Assembly (NCBI GenBank): GCA_030686995.1
Contig: CM060709.1
Location: 18,629,360 to 18,693,359, forward strand
Source: Artemisia argyi
Taxonomy: Eukaryota; Streptophyta; Magnoliopsida; Asterales; Asteraceae
Length of the DNA stretch: 64,000 bases
Reading direction: 5' to 3'
Shown in pieces: positions 33,187 to 44,647 of this stretch; the first letter of the stretch is position 1; every line of letters begins with the position of its first letter. The position numbers and the translations under genes were made by a program. The notes below the pieces were generated by a model. The model worked only from the letters and a program-made list of their open reading frames with translations. It was not told the DNA's origin and made no database searches.

Positions 33187-34599
33187 ATGACACCAAATAG
33201 AGTGACTCGTAGCTCTGGTCGAGGAGGCGCAACACCAAGGGGTGGAAGAACTGGTGGACGTGGAGGTAGAGGAGGTAGAGGAGCAGCTCATGACACTAGT
33301 AACCCTAGTAACAATGGTGGAAGAACTGGTGGACGTGGAGGTAGAGGAGGTGGTCGCAGCGTTGAAAACAATGATAACAACGACGGTGGAAATACTGATT
33401 TTGAAGCCATCATCGCTCGACAACTTCAAAACTTTCTCCCCACTATTGTCACTCAAGTTGGCGATCATATGAATAACTTGGCAAACCACGAAAGCGGAAT
33501 TAACAACACCAATGGTATAGGCCAGAATGGTAATGGCAACAACAACATTAGGACTGGATGTACGTATAAGGAATTTACGTCATGCAAGCCAATTGATTTC
33601 GATGGTGTAGGAGGCACGTTGGTGTATACTCGATGGGTTGAAAAGATGGAGTCGGTGATCGACATTAGTAACTGTGCAACCCATCAAATGGTGAAGTATT
33701 CCGTATGCTTGCTGTCAGGAAAGGCATTGACATGGTGGAATACGCAGATTCAAGCTAGGGGTAGAGCGGCAGCTGTAGGTATGACATGGGATGATTTTAA
33801 GGCATTACTGAAGGAGGAATACTGCCCAGACAACGAGATGCAGAAGCTGGAGGATGAACTCTATCATCACTCTATGATAGGGGCTGGTCATGCAGCCTAC
33901 ACAGATCGATTCCATGAATTAGCCAGACTAGTTCCACACCTAGTTACCCCTGAGTCCAAGAGGATAGAGAGGTACATATATGGCCTTGTCCCAGAAATTC
34001 GTGGGACTGTAAAAACAACTGAGCCTTCTACAATTCAGAGTGCAATATTGAGAGCAGGGACTCTGACAGATGAGATGGTTAGAAATGGGAGCTTGAGGAA
34101 CAGTGATAAAAGGAAGGGAACAAGCGAGTCAAACAAGCAAATGGGCACAATAGCTGACAACAAAAGGGCAAGGACCTTTGCGGCGACTAGTTCTGGTCAG
34201 AAAGAGTATTTAGGCCCGCATCCTAAATGTACGAAATGTAACTTTCATCATCAAAAGATTGCGCCCTGCCGTGTGTGTGCAAATTGCAGACAGTCTAGTC
34301 ATTTTACAAACCAGTGTAGAGAACCAGTAAATGTGGGCAATATGACGAACAACCAAAGGACATGCTATGAGTGTAACAGCCCGGATCACTTTCGGAACAA
34401 CTGTCCTAAGTTGAAAAGAAATCTTAACCAAGGAGGCAATCGTCCAAACTTTGCAGCATCAATTGAAGGGCCACGAGATGAGGCCAATGAGATTCCACCC
34501 GCAATTGGCAGAGCTTACTTCTTAGGAAATCCTATCACCCAACATGTCCGCGGTAGCATAACGGGTACATTCTCTTGCACAACTATCTTATTTTCGTAA
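33187..34599 (+). CDS. Gypsy-2 gag (first copy), complete gag-only ORF
   Basis: A 470-residue gag, the structural protein that packages element RNA. The N-terminus (about 10-60) is an RGG-box region with two copies of a GRTGGRGGRGG unit. Residues about 150-260 are the retrotransposon gag domain (ALTWWNTQIQ, EEYCPDNEMQKLE). Two zinc knuckles follow, CANCRQSSHFTNQC and CYECNSPDHFRNNC, both CX2CX4HX4C. The frame ends shortly after a GRAYFLGN-like sequence that in full-length elements precedes the protease, so the pol part was removed in a deletion ending near the PPT. The open frame with both knuckles intact suggests it could still be made and used with a partner's enzymes. Start is the ATG following the leader. 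Confidence 0.85.
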   Translation: MTPNRVTRSSGRGGATPRGGRTGGRGGRGGRGAAHDTSNPSNNGGRTGGRGGRGGGRSVENNDNNDGGNTDFEAIIARQLQNFLPTIVTQVGDHMNNLANHESGINNTNGIGQNGNGNNNIRTGCTYKEFTSCKPIDFDGVGGTLVYTRWVEKMESVIDISNCATHQMVKYSVCLLSGKALTWWNTQIQARGRAAAVGMTWDDFKALLKEEYCPDNEMQKLEDELYHHSMIGAGHAAYTDRFHELARLVPHLVTPESKRIERYIYGLVPEIRGTVKTTEPSTIQSAILRAGTLTDEMVRNGSLRNSDKRKGTSESNKQMGTIADNKRARTFAATSSGQKEYLGPHPKCTKCNFHHQKIAPCRVCANCRQSSHFTNQCREPVNVGNMTNNQRTCYECNSPDHFRNNCPKLKRNLNQGGNRPNFAASIEGPRDEANEIPPAIGRAYFLGNPITQHVRGSITGTFSCTTILFS

Positions 34600-34790
34600 C
34601 ACTTAAGTCTTAGTATAGGACTTATACACAACATCGACTAATCTGAGACCTAGCATCGTAGTTGATTTGATTAGTGTAAGCAATTCCAAAATCGAGCCAA
34701 TCTTTCAATAGACCTTTTGCCTTGTCGAATCAGACCATTAGGCACATATGTGGAACAAATGAGCTGAACTTCGGGACGAAGTTCCTTTTA

Positions 34791-34800
34791 GGGTGGGAGA
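34791..34800 (+). promoter_or_regulatory. Gypsy-2 polypurine tract
   Basis: GGGTGGGAGA one base before the second LTR. Confidence 0.7.
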
Positions 34801-34801
34801 C

Positions 34802-37760
34802 TGTCACAACTCGTAAAATTTTGGTCATTTTTCGAAGTTCTCAAAAATCACTATTCATCAAAACACTATTCATCATTTTACTATTCATTATTTTCGAGGT
34901 CAATTTGGTATTCTGAGAAGCATTCAAAAATTTTACTATTCACAAAACACTATTCATTCCGGAAAAGTTTTCACTATTCACGTGCATTGTTCATTTCGTC
35001 GTAAATTTTGTTTACGAGTACTTAAATTCGCGTAACCATATTGGTTCAGGTGCGAATTCATACATTATCATTGGGGACACTTCATACGGACTAGAAATAG
35101 TCTACAGATCATCATAATGGCATGTGCATACTATACCACTCGTAGAATATTCATATTATTATTTTTAGTACGTCTAACGTTTTACGCTTATTTCTTTTAA
35201 TTGAACGCTAACCCGCGATAAATAAATATAACGAATATATCTAAATATTCCCACAATGGTCCCGACATATTTTTATATCCATTTTATCATCATAAAAGTT
35301 ATAACATTCATTTACCCAGTATTTTGGAAATTTATTTTATTTATAACACAAGCTTATGAATATTACGACGGTTTTCGTGAAAACTAAACAATAATCACCC
35401 GAACACTCAGTAATTATTCCCAACATATTTGTATCATTATTATGACTCTATTTTGTCCCGGTTAACTTTGTTAACATTTATTTCTATTAAACCCGGTACC
35501 CGATTGTAACTAATAACTCATATTTACACATAACCTTACACTAACTTATCCTAAGAAAGTCAAAACCGACTTTGCTTCTCTTTTTCTCATGTAAAATCAG
35601 CCATACAAACACCCCTAGACACCATGTGATTTCATTTTAACCTTATGTATTTATGTACAAGTATTATACAATATAACTATCCTAATATTTACCAAAAACC
35701 CCATAAACACTTATAACATAACATACAATTTTCCTAGAATCATAAGCTCACTTTTTCTCATCTTCCCCACCCCAAAACCCACGACCCAATTAAGATCCCC
35801 AATCAAAATCCATTATTTTCCAAAGTACAAAGCATCAAAGTTGTTCATTTCATCATTCTAATCAAGAATCTTACAACAAAAACACAAGTAACACAAGATT
35901 TCTCATCATCTAATCACCTATTATTTCAAAGTGAGTTATCAACTTTATTTTCATGTTTTCATCTAATTAACACTTGTATCTTATGGTTTTCATGCTTAAT
36001 TTCATGTACAAGTTAGCTATACCACATTATTTTTGTTAACTTTTTGAACATACAAACCCTAGATTTTAATTTAGGTACTCCTTTGTTAAATTAACTTGTT
36101 TAGTAGTGATTAGGAACCCATGGCACCCTAAGAAGGTGTATGGTAGGATTAGTATAGCTTTGTGGTGGTTACAAGAGGTTTTGATGATGTTAGAAACTAG
36201 TTTTGAACCTTGAAAATGGATTTGTAACAAGTTTATATACCAACTGTCCCAAAATGGTAAACCCAGAAAAATCAGGAAATACAAAGTAAACTTTGGCAAA
36301 AATTTTAGAAAATACTTTCAAAAACGAATCTGTAGGCAAAAGAACGGATTAAAAAGACTTTATAACGAAGAAGTTATGATTTTTGCAAGTTTATTGACGA
36401 AAACTATTTTCCGGAAAAATACATGCTGTTGGACATTTTTCGTAGGACAAAAAGAGGCTTTAGACGTAACCCGGAGGAGCCAAGCTTTCCAAAATATATT
36501 ACTACATACTAAGACGTAACCATGGATATAAAGAACAAGCAAAACGGGCTTATAACGACAAAGATATTCACGTTTCAATATCGGCAAAAACTCACTATAA
36601 TTGGCAACTTTTAATAGAAATAATAATGACACTATTTCTACGTACTAAATTCTAGATTTTCTAGAAATACTACTAAATTGCCGAAATTTATAACTAACGA
36701 AGTACTTATGCTTATGAACTTATTTTTACGACCATTAGATGTTACTTCAAGGTTTTCAAGACGAAGTATATAACACTAACTTTCTATACATATATATTAC
36801 GACAAGTTTACACAAGTCTAGTTAAGACTTATTATTTTTCTCAAGTATGGAATGTATTTTCATAAGACTATAACTAGTAAAATTTCAAGTTATGAGTGGT
36901 ATAGTTATCATGTGCATGCATATTCTCTACATCATTTCACGATCTAAAATAGATCATATTCATTCATCATAGGTCGCGGTTGATTTTGTTCCTTGTTGTC
37001 CTTATCTTTCCGTTGCATTGTACTATCACTTCGAGGTGAGTCATAGCCCCTACTCTTTCTATACTTGTTTTAACTCTTTGGAGGAGATACATGCTCAACT
37101 ACTTGCTTACTTGTACAGATACTCAAAACATTAATACTCGATTACATTTATACTTGATTCCATTTACACTTGATAACGCTTATACTTGATTGCATTATAC
37201 TTGATTTCATACATACATGATTGATACATGCACACATACTTACTTGATACTTGAAACGTTTAAACTTTTATACTTTGGGAAATGGCACCCAGTAATCATA
37301 CATACATGATTGTGAAACTTCCAGTGGCTCCAAATTAAGTTGTTGGATGACCATTGAGACATACATACAAATGTGAGGTCTTCGGAGATGAAGTGTAGAC
37401 TCATGACTAATTGCTTAACTTTTATAAAACAAACTCTATGAACTCACCAACCTTTGTGTTGACACTTTTAAGCATGTTTATCTCAGGTTAGAAGGGCGAT
37501 AGCAGGTTTGTGGAGCTGAGAGTCTTAGGGCATGCTTTTGGAGACTTTCGCTTTTATCGTTTACCATTCGATACACTTTAAAAACTTATGTATTATTCTA
37601 CTTTGGGATCTTTGTTTTGTAAACTATGACTTTTATCTATTCGAATGGTAACTTTTCAAAACGTCTCATTTAGAGGTCGTTTTCTATACCTTGTACTTTG
37701 TGCCCTGAAGTAGCATCCCAATGACACAGTCTTCCGCTGCAGTATTTTGGGGGTGTTACA
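34802..37760 (+). repeat. Gypsy-2 LTR, second copy (2959 bp)
   Basis: Nearly identical to 29503-32463. It serves as 3' LTR of the first unit and 5' LTR of the second. Confidence 0.9.
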
Positions 37761-37763
37761 GAT

Positions 37764-37776
37764 TGGTACCAGAGCC
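37764..37776 (+). promoter_or_regulatory. Gypsy-2 primer-binding site, second copy
   Basis: TGGTACCAGAGCC, identical to the first copy. Confidence 0.85.
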
Positions 37777-38483
37777 TTGGTTATAGAGAACTAGGTTGCA
37801 TTTAGTGCCTAGACTATAACTTCATACATTTAGACTCTCCCCCCTATCGCCTTGCACTTTACTTACACATACGCTTGCTGGTAATTTATTTTTCTTTAGA
37901 CCTACACTATTAGACATTTTGTGGTACCGATGGGGAAGTCCCAAAATCTAGACAAGTCATCAGAAATATGGAGCTCGGTAATAACTGATTATTTAACTTA
38001 ATCTTGTAACAGTTCTTGTTTGATGAGACATGAGACTGAGTTAAATAAAGGTTATTACTTAGCTGTAGAGATTTGATGATTTGCCCGAGGATGGGGGTTC
38101 TCTTGAGGTTACTCTTGAGAAACCGTTAGAAACTAGACTACCCAGTGACTTTAGCACTTAAGGGAGAATCCTTTGTTCCTTCGTACTGAGCGTGACATTC
38201 CCTAGATTCCCATTTAAGCAACGTCTACCACTGAGATATGTGTGCCTGGTGATATGTGCACCTGTGAAAGGAAACATTTATAATTGTGGTGGCCAACATA
38301 ATTATAAGTGCTTCACGACACACGTGGACATATGACTATGCTTATGTAGATCGGTGTTGGCACAACTTAGGAAACAACTGGTGGCGTGGTATTATGTATG
38401 AGGATGTTAAGTATTGACTTTGGATAATCAACGGTTTTCCCTCATCTCTGACGTTCACTAAATGTCCTTCCTCTCAGGAAATC

Positions 38484-39436
38484 ATGGCACCAAAGAGAGT
38501 GACTCGTAGCTCTGGTCGAGGAGGCGCAACACCAAGGGGTGGAAGAACTGGTGGACGTGGAGGTAGAGGAGGTAGAGGAGCAGCTCATGACACTAGTAAC
38601 CCTAGTAACAATGGTGGAAGAACTGGTGGACGTGGAGGTAGAGGAGGTGGTCGCGGCGTTGAAAACAATGATAACAACGACGGTGGAAATACTGATTTTG
38701 AAGCCATCATCGCTCGACAACTTCAAAACTTTCTCCCCACTATTGTCACTCAAGTTGGCGATCATATGAATAACTTGGCAAACCACGAAAGCGGAATTAA
38801 CAACACCAATGGTATAGGCCAGAATGGTAATGGCAACAACAACATTAGGACTGGATGTACGTATAAGGAATTTACGTCATGCAAGCCAATTGATTTCGAT
38901 GGTGTAGGAGGCGCGTTGGTGTATACTCGATGGGTTGAAAAGATGGAGTCGGTGATCGACATTAGTAACTGTGTAACCCATCAAATGGTGAAGTATTCCG
39001 TATGCTTGCTGTCAGGAAAGGCATTGACATGGTGGAATACGCAGATTCAAGCTAGGGGTAGAGCGGCAGCTGTAGGTATGACATGGGATGATTTTAAGGC
39101 ATTACTGAAGGAGGAATATTGCCCAGACAACGAGATGCAGAAGCTGGAGGATGAACTCTATCATCACTCTATGATAGGGGCTGGTTCCACACCTAGTTAC
39201 CCCTGAATTAGCCAGACAGATCGATTCGATGAATTAGCCAGACTAGTTCCACACCTAGTTACCCCTGAGTCCAAGAGGATCGAGAGGTACATATATGGCC
39301 TTGTCCCAGAAATTCATGGGACTGTAAAAACAACTGAGCCTTCTACAATTTAGAGTGCAATATTGAGAGCAGGGACTCTGACAGATGAGATGGTTAGAAA
39401 TGGGAGCTTGAGGAACAGTGATAAAAGGAAGGGAAC
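38484..39436 (+). pseudogene. Gypsy-2 gag, second copy, truncated and rearranged
   Basis: Almost identical to the first copy up to 39185, but begins MAPKRVT instead of MTPNRVT. At 39186-39217 a short filler replaces about 14 bp and copies sequence from about 60 bp downstream (TTCCACACCTAGTTACCCCT), creating the stop at 39204-39206. A second stop lies at 39351-39353, and the copy is cut off at 39436 before the zinc knuckles, where Athila sequence resumes. Confidence 0.85.
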
Positions 39437-40556
39437 CTCACATATTTGGGTGGAAAATTTTTCTGAATATACGGTTATGTGCTAGTCATACAATCTCCTA
39501 TCCATGAGACGCTTGCTATGGCTAAAGTTTCACTCCTAAATGTTGTAAAAAATTTTAAATTTGGCGCTAAAATTGCACTAACAAGTATTTCTCATAGTTT
39601 TATTACACATCTACTATCAAACAAAACAAACTCAAGCGAAAGTGCATATGTAAGGTATCATCTTTTTACCCTCCCCTTACACTTAAGATGAACATTGTCC
39701 CCAATGTTCAAGTAAAGAATGTAAAAGTGAAAAAGTTAAGAGAATGAAATCAAATACTCCCCTGATTCACTCAGTATGGATTATAGGTGGCCAGGTTAAA
39801 TCTTCCTCCAAGAAAATGAACAATCAAAGCTTCCCTTCCAGAATATAAATCATCTTCTTGTCATACATAACCTGTACAACCTGACAAAATAGACAAGACA
39901 ACCTCGCGTAAAATCGGCGGCATCCTATATAAGTTTCTAAGTCCTAGAAAACAAAGTAAGATATAATGCTTGTGGAATGAAGTTTGCAGATCTCCTGGAG
40001 ATTATAAAACTTAATAATTCACAAAAACCATAAAACTCCGTTAGAAAAACAAAACCGGTAAAATTTCCAGATTTTTACTCCTGACGCCGTCAAGAGTAAT
40101 CCTCTGACGCCGTCAGAATGGACCTGCAGAAATTCTTATGTTAAGTTTCTGGAAAATTTCTGGAAAAACTTGGTCCTACTTCCTGGAAAATCCTGCAAAA
40201 CTTCATTATGACTCAATACAAGCATTTGACTCTAACAAATACGAATATACATGTTCATTTAATATTGTGGAGAATCATGATCGGTTTGTTTCTAAAAAAC
40301 ATATTTGGGGTTTCCCCTTACACTTATCTTTTGCAAAAATACTTTCAGGTTGGAGTTAAGACTAGGCCAAACAACATAGTAAAGTATTTCCACATTTTAA
40401 TTTAGAGACATGATCAACCAACAATAAAAATAAAGCATGCATACGGAAGCAAATAACAAACAAATAAAATGAAAATCACACAAAGCATGGGTTGCCTCCC
40501 AAGAAGCGCTTTTCTTTATTTACGAGTCTTGTAGCTAGACTCAAAGTCATGGGTTA
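39437..40556. other. Noncoding 3' region of the Athila-like element, right part
   Basis: No gene recognised. It holds two polypurine-like blocks (39673-39686, 40314-40326) and two TGACGCCGTCA palindromes (about 40083-40117) like those of the LTR. Confidence 0.55.
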
Positions 40557-43088
40557 TCACGTGATACGGGTGAGTTCCTCATTGAGGACATCTTTGGGAT
40601 CGAACTTAGGTTTCAACTTTCTATCGGTTTCCTTAGTATGGTACGACCTTTCGAACATCTCTCCATCCGGATCATACAAAGTCATTCTCATGTGCCATGA
40701 TCCGTCTCCTTCTTTAGGTGGCTTGTCCCACCTCCATTTATACTTATCTCCATCTCTTTTCCATTTATTCAACTCTATATTAATAGGCATTACGCTCAAG
40801 AACTCAATCATCTTTCTAAAGACTAAGGGGTCCTCAAAGGGATCTAGCTCCTCATCTCTAGCTATGAGTTGTTCTACCGAATGTGTCTTCTCAACGAAAT
40901 CCTTTTCTAGATAAAATGGGCATTGAGGTCCTATGAAGTTCCTTTCTATCCAAGGTCCATATCTAGACGGTCTCCTATTCATCTCTACCCAATGCGGTGT
41001 CGGTTCATCATCACAATCATAACTATGTTTCTTTACATCGTACACCGACCAAGTATCACCTTCACCTACCGCTATCTTAGACTCCTTACAATCTATCATG
41101 GCGCTAGCGGTTGCTAAAAATCCTCTTCCTACCAATAATGGGCATGTAGTGTCACTAACCATGTCTAGGATGTGAAAATCTGCTAATATAGTTAACTTTC
41201 CTACGTGAACAACTACATCCTTAATTATTCCAACCGGGTAGGCAATACTCCCATCCGCTAGCCCTATCAATACCTCCGTTTCCTCTAACTTTCCTAGCTT
41301 AAGATTGGTGAATAAGGATAAGGGAATCAAGTTGAGGCTTGACCCTAAATCGGCTAGTGTGTCGAAAGCTTTGGATCTTCCAATCTTACAAGGCAAAACA
41401 AATATACCCGGATCATCGAGCTTTTTAGGCAACTTGTTTTGAACGAAGGCGGTCCCATTTTTACATAGCTTACACTTCTCATATTTTTCTAGGAGGGCAC
41501 TATAGTAAGGAGCACGTGCTAAGACATCAATGACGGGGCGTTCAAGGTGAAGTTCTTTGAATTCATCGTCAAGGTCTTGCGTAAGAGGTGTTTCAACTAT
41601 ACTTTTGACCGGTTCTATATTGGGTGTCTTGTTTGATTGGTCCTTTGGTAGAACTTGGTTTTGTTTGAAACACGTGCTCGTTGATTTGACCGAGTAGTAT
41701 TGTAGACATGAAGTGGGTGACGAAACCGAAGATATGGAATTAACGTTTAGTTTCGGATTCTTGATTGTGTCGCTTGGGAGTGCTCCCATTTCTCGGTCAT
41801 TGAGAACTTTCAACAATGCGTCAATTCTAGTGGTCATCTCGCTTTGCTTGTGTTTGAAATCGGCTTCAAACTTAGATATGCGAGCTTCTTGAGATGCCAT
41901 AAACTTTGACATCAACCCTTCAAGATTGTTGGTACTACCAAAGTTGTTAGAAGGATTGTTGTTGAAAGTACGGTTGGATGGTGGACCGGTTGGTTGGTAA
42001 CGGTTAGGCGGATTGGAGGAATTGGGTTGATTTTGTTTCCACCTAAGGTTTGGGTGATTTTTCCAAGAGGGGTTGTATGAATCACCGTAAGGGTTTGGCT
42101 CGGGCTTGAAAGTGTACCACTTATCTCCCGCTTCGTCGGTATGCGTGGATGCGTAGTCCGCAAAAGCTGTTCCGGGGAGTTCCACACAATCACGAGTGTC
42201 ATGAGGACCACTACAAAATTCGCATGAAGAAGTGATTTTGTTCACTTGACTTGAAGGCTTAGGAGCATCCTAAGATTTCATGAGAAACTTGACTTGGTCC
42301 TCAAGTTCCATGATCCTACGGTCGGGAGTGCTAGAGTTGTTCGAAGGCAAAGATATTGCCTTGACCATTTTGTTCAAATCACGGGGATCATTCCAACTTT
42401 CGTTGTCATAGAGAGCAAGATCTTCTATGAGTTCCCATGATTGTTCCGCACTAAGATCACGTAGCTTACCACCGGCCGATTGGTCAATGGCTCGCCTCGT
42501 GGAGATGTCGATATGGTCATAGAAGATTTGGACTTGGAGCCAAAGATCTATGCCATGATGAGGGACTTTTTGGAGTAAGTCCTTGAAACGAGTCCATGCT
42601 TCATAAAGAGATTCATTTTGACGTTGTTGGAACATCAAGATGTCATTTCTAAGCTTAGTAGTTCTCCCCGGTGGGAAAAATTGAGCAAGGAAACGAGTGG
42701 TGAGATCATCCCATGTGGTGATGGATCTCGCGGGTAAACGCTCAAGCCATTGACTAGCTTGATCCCGTAGAGAGAATTGGAATAGGCGTAAATGGGTAGT
42801 CTCTCTAGTTTCAACACCTAGGTCTATGGAATCTACGATTTTGAGAAAGTCCTTAAGATGTTGGTTTGGATCTTCGGAACGAAGTCCATGGAATGCACAT
42901 CCGCTTTGCACCAACCGGATGGTGTCGGATCGCAAGGGGGTCACATTGGCTCCGGTGAGCTCAATGGTGTTTCGGTAGCCTTGGTGGCTAGGTCGGGAAT
43001 ACTCTCCTAAGGTTCGGGGCCTAAAGGGTTCTAATGGTGGGTTTTGTTGTGGTGGGATGACGGGTTCAAAGATGTTACCACCTTCCAT
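40557..43088 (-). pseudogene. Athila-like gag-protease, split by one in-frame TAG
   Basis: One frame runs from the ATG at 43086-43088 to 40557, broken by a TAG at 42270-42272. The first 272 residues are the gag domain (SQWLERLPARSI, TTRFLAQFFPPGRT, YEAWTRFKDLL). After the TAG come a CEFCSGPHDTRDC zinc knuckle, a low-complexity linker and an aspartic protease with DTLADLGSSLNLIP, where Athila-type elements carry DLG rather than DSG. The remaining roughly 250 residues are an Athila-type C-terminal extension (KWRWDKPPKEGDGSW). Each half is otherwise clean. The TAG could be a mutation or a read-through site. No RT or integrase follows. Confidence 0.8.
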
Positions 43089-43235
43089 GATGTCGGATGG
43101 TAAAGAGTTACGAACAAAAGCATGAAGAAATAAGATAGACTAAAGAAGACCTAAAAATAAAAATAAAATCTTACTAGAAAGGAATCTAGCAAGTAGACCT
43201 AATAAAAAGAAATTCTAACCTAGACAATAACTATT

Positions 43236-43253
43236 CCCCAGGCTGCGGCGCCA
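43236..43253 (-). promoter_or_regulatory. Primer-binding site of the Athila-like element
   Basis: Minus strand TGGCGCCGCAGCCTGGGG, six bases from the LTR. The TGGCGCC start is the Athila/Tat type, usually assigned to tRNA-Asp or tRNA-Arg. Confidence 0.75.
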
Positions 43254-43259
43254 AAAACT

Positions 43260-44647
43260 TGATGTGTGGGAATCGCAACAGGCTTTACCTCTCGAGGGAT
43301 CTCGAGAAGCTTACAACCCCCACCAGGCAGTGTACCTGCTCGTTGTAGTATAGTATAGTGACAAGTACTAGGGGATTGATCGTTCAGCTTAGGAATAGTG
43401 TTGCTAGGATTAGAAAGCCTAAATACTAGTTCTAAAGGTGAGGGATGATTATTTTTGTGTTTTTATATTTTTTTAGAAAGCAAGTAAAATCTCGGGTTTT
43501 GGAAGAGTGGGCGGAATTAGTTGCTATTCAACTAACCCAATACTAAGATGCAATCAAAATAAAATACTAAAAATGAAAATAAACTAATTATACTAAGGTT
43601 GTGAGCAGTAATTGGAGAAAATGTGTTTACTTAGATTTCACTACTCCCTAGATATCTTTTACACGTTAATTACTTGTTATAATTGCATGGATGACAGATC
43701 GTATTCCTTAATACCATTCATGGGGTGGCATACATAACTCCCCAATTCTATGAGCTCTTATCTCCTCCTACACCATGCCCAACACAACTATAGGGATTGT
43801 AAACAGTGGCTCATGCATTAAATACAACCAATAAAGACCTAGTACGCCTCGGTTCATGTTTCTTAAGACGTTCAAGCATGTTACCATTTGGAGATCTGCC
43901 AGTTTTCTTAAGCCTAACATATAAATCATTCATCCAAAACAAGAATAAACAAGTAATCAACACATAATCAATATCTAGGTTTCATTAGATCTAAGCAAAC
44001 ACAAAAGAGATCTAACCTAGCATGATAGAATTAAGACAAGAACATGATATAGACAACCAACACATAGACATATTGATTGAATTAGAAGAACACTTATCTT
44101 AATTAATCATGCAAGGTATCAAGGGGTTGGAACCCTTGAAAAACCTGTAAAGTTACACCAAAATCGTCTTTAGGGTTTCTCCCAAAACTTCTCTCCTTAA
44201 ATGTGAAAAACTAGAAAACTATATATAGGAAAATAGGGATGACGGCGTCAAGAACAAAGGTGTGACGCCGTCATCTCGCCGCCAAATACTTCCTCGGACA
44301 GCCTTGATCTACTTCTGACGCCGTCAAGGCTTAGGCCGTCACAAAAATTACTCTTGACGCCCTGTGTGTGACGCCGTCATCAACTACGGATTTTAATTCT
44401 TGGGGTTTTGACGCCGTCAAGAAAAACTCTTGACGCCTTCATGTACTGTTCCCAGCATGGAAAATTGAGACTTTGCCGTTTTCTTCACTTTTATACTCCA
44501 AAAACGTCCAAAATGGTTTCTTTTCCAGAATTCACTCTCCAAGTACCTAAAATCACAAAAGGAACGATTTAGGGCAATATTTGATCAAATAAATTCGAAT
44601 TCGGGCTTAAATGACCCCCTAAAAACGGACCATTTTTCGCCTCATCA
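43260..44647 (-). repeat. 5' LTR of the Athila-like element
   Basis: 1388 bp, TGATG...CATCA. It abuts the PBS and so acts as promoter LTR on the minus strand. Confidence 0.9.
44219..44419 (-). promoter_or_regulatory. Athila-like LTR promoter: TATA box and five TGACGSCGTCA palindromes
   Basis: On the minus strand CCTATATATAG (44219-44229) is preceded by 11-bp palindromes at 44240-44250, 44263-44273, 44316-44326, 44369-44379 and 44409-44419, plus several half sites. TGACG is the core of TGA-type bZIP sites, so an enhancer role is plausible but inferred. Confidence 0.55.

Larger units (their letters stand above)
29503..39436 (+). mobile_element. Gag-only Ty3/gypsy element ('Gypsy-2') in LTR-gag-LTR-gag array
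   Basis: The order is LTR 29503-32463, PBS 32467-32479, gag 33187-34599, PPT 34791-34800, LTR 34802-37760, PBS 37764-37776, second gag 38484 to about 39436. The array stops inside gag at GGAAGGGAAC with no third LTR. Between the first gag and its 3' LTR only about 200 bp separate the coding end from the PPT, so pol is absent. It is inserted in the 3' region of the Athila-like element. Confidence 0.85.
26787..44647 (-). mobile_element. Athila-like gag-protease LTR element, minus strand, without reverse transcriptase or integrase
   Basis: LTRs of 1388 bp each (26787-28174 and 43260-44647), TGATG...CATCA, sit in a C-run with CCCCC on both sides (26782-26786 and 44648-44652). The PBS (TGGCGCCGCAGCCTGGGG, 43236-43253, minus) next to the right LTR and the PPT-like tract next to the left LTR give minus orientation. 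The only coding region is gag plus protease (40557-43088). Nothing between it and the 3' LTR encodes RT, RNase H or integrase, even allowing for the Gypsy-2 insertion at 29503-39436. The LTRs differ at about 16 sites by my count. Confidence 0.85.

Noticed and set aside
33145..33489. Minus-strand Ser/Thr-rich frame opposite the Gypsy-2 gag start
   Set aside because: It is the reverse complement of the RGG-box codons and repeats exactly in copy two at 38442-38786. Composition shadow.
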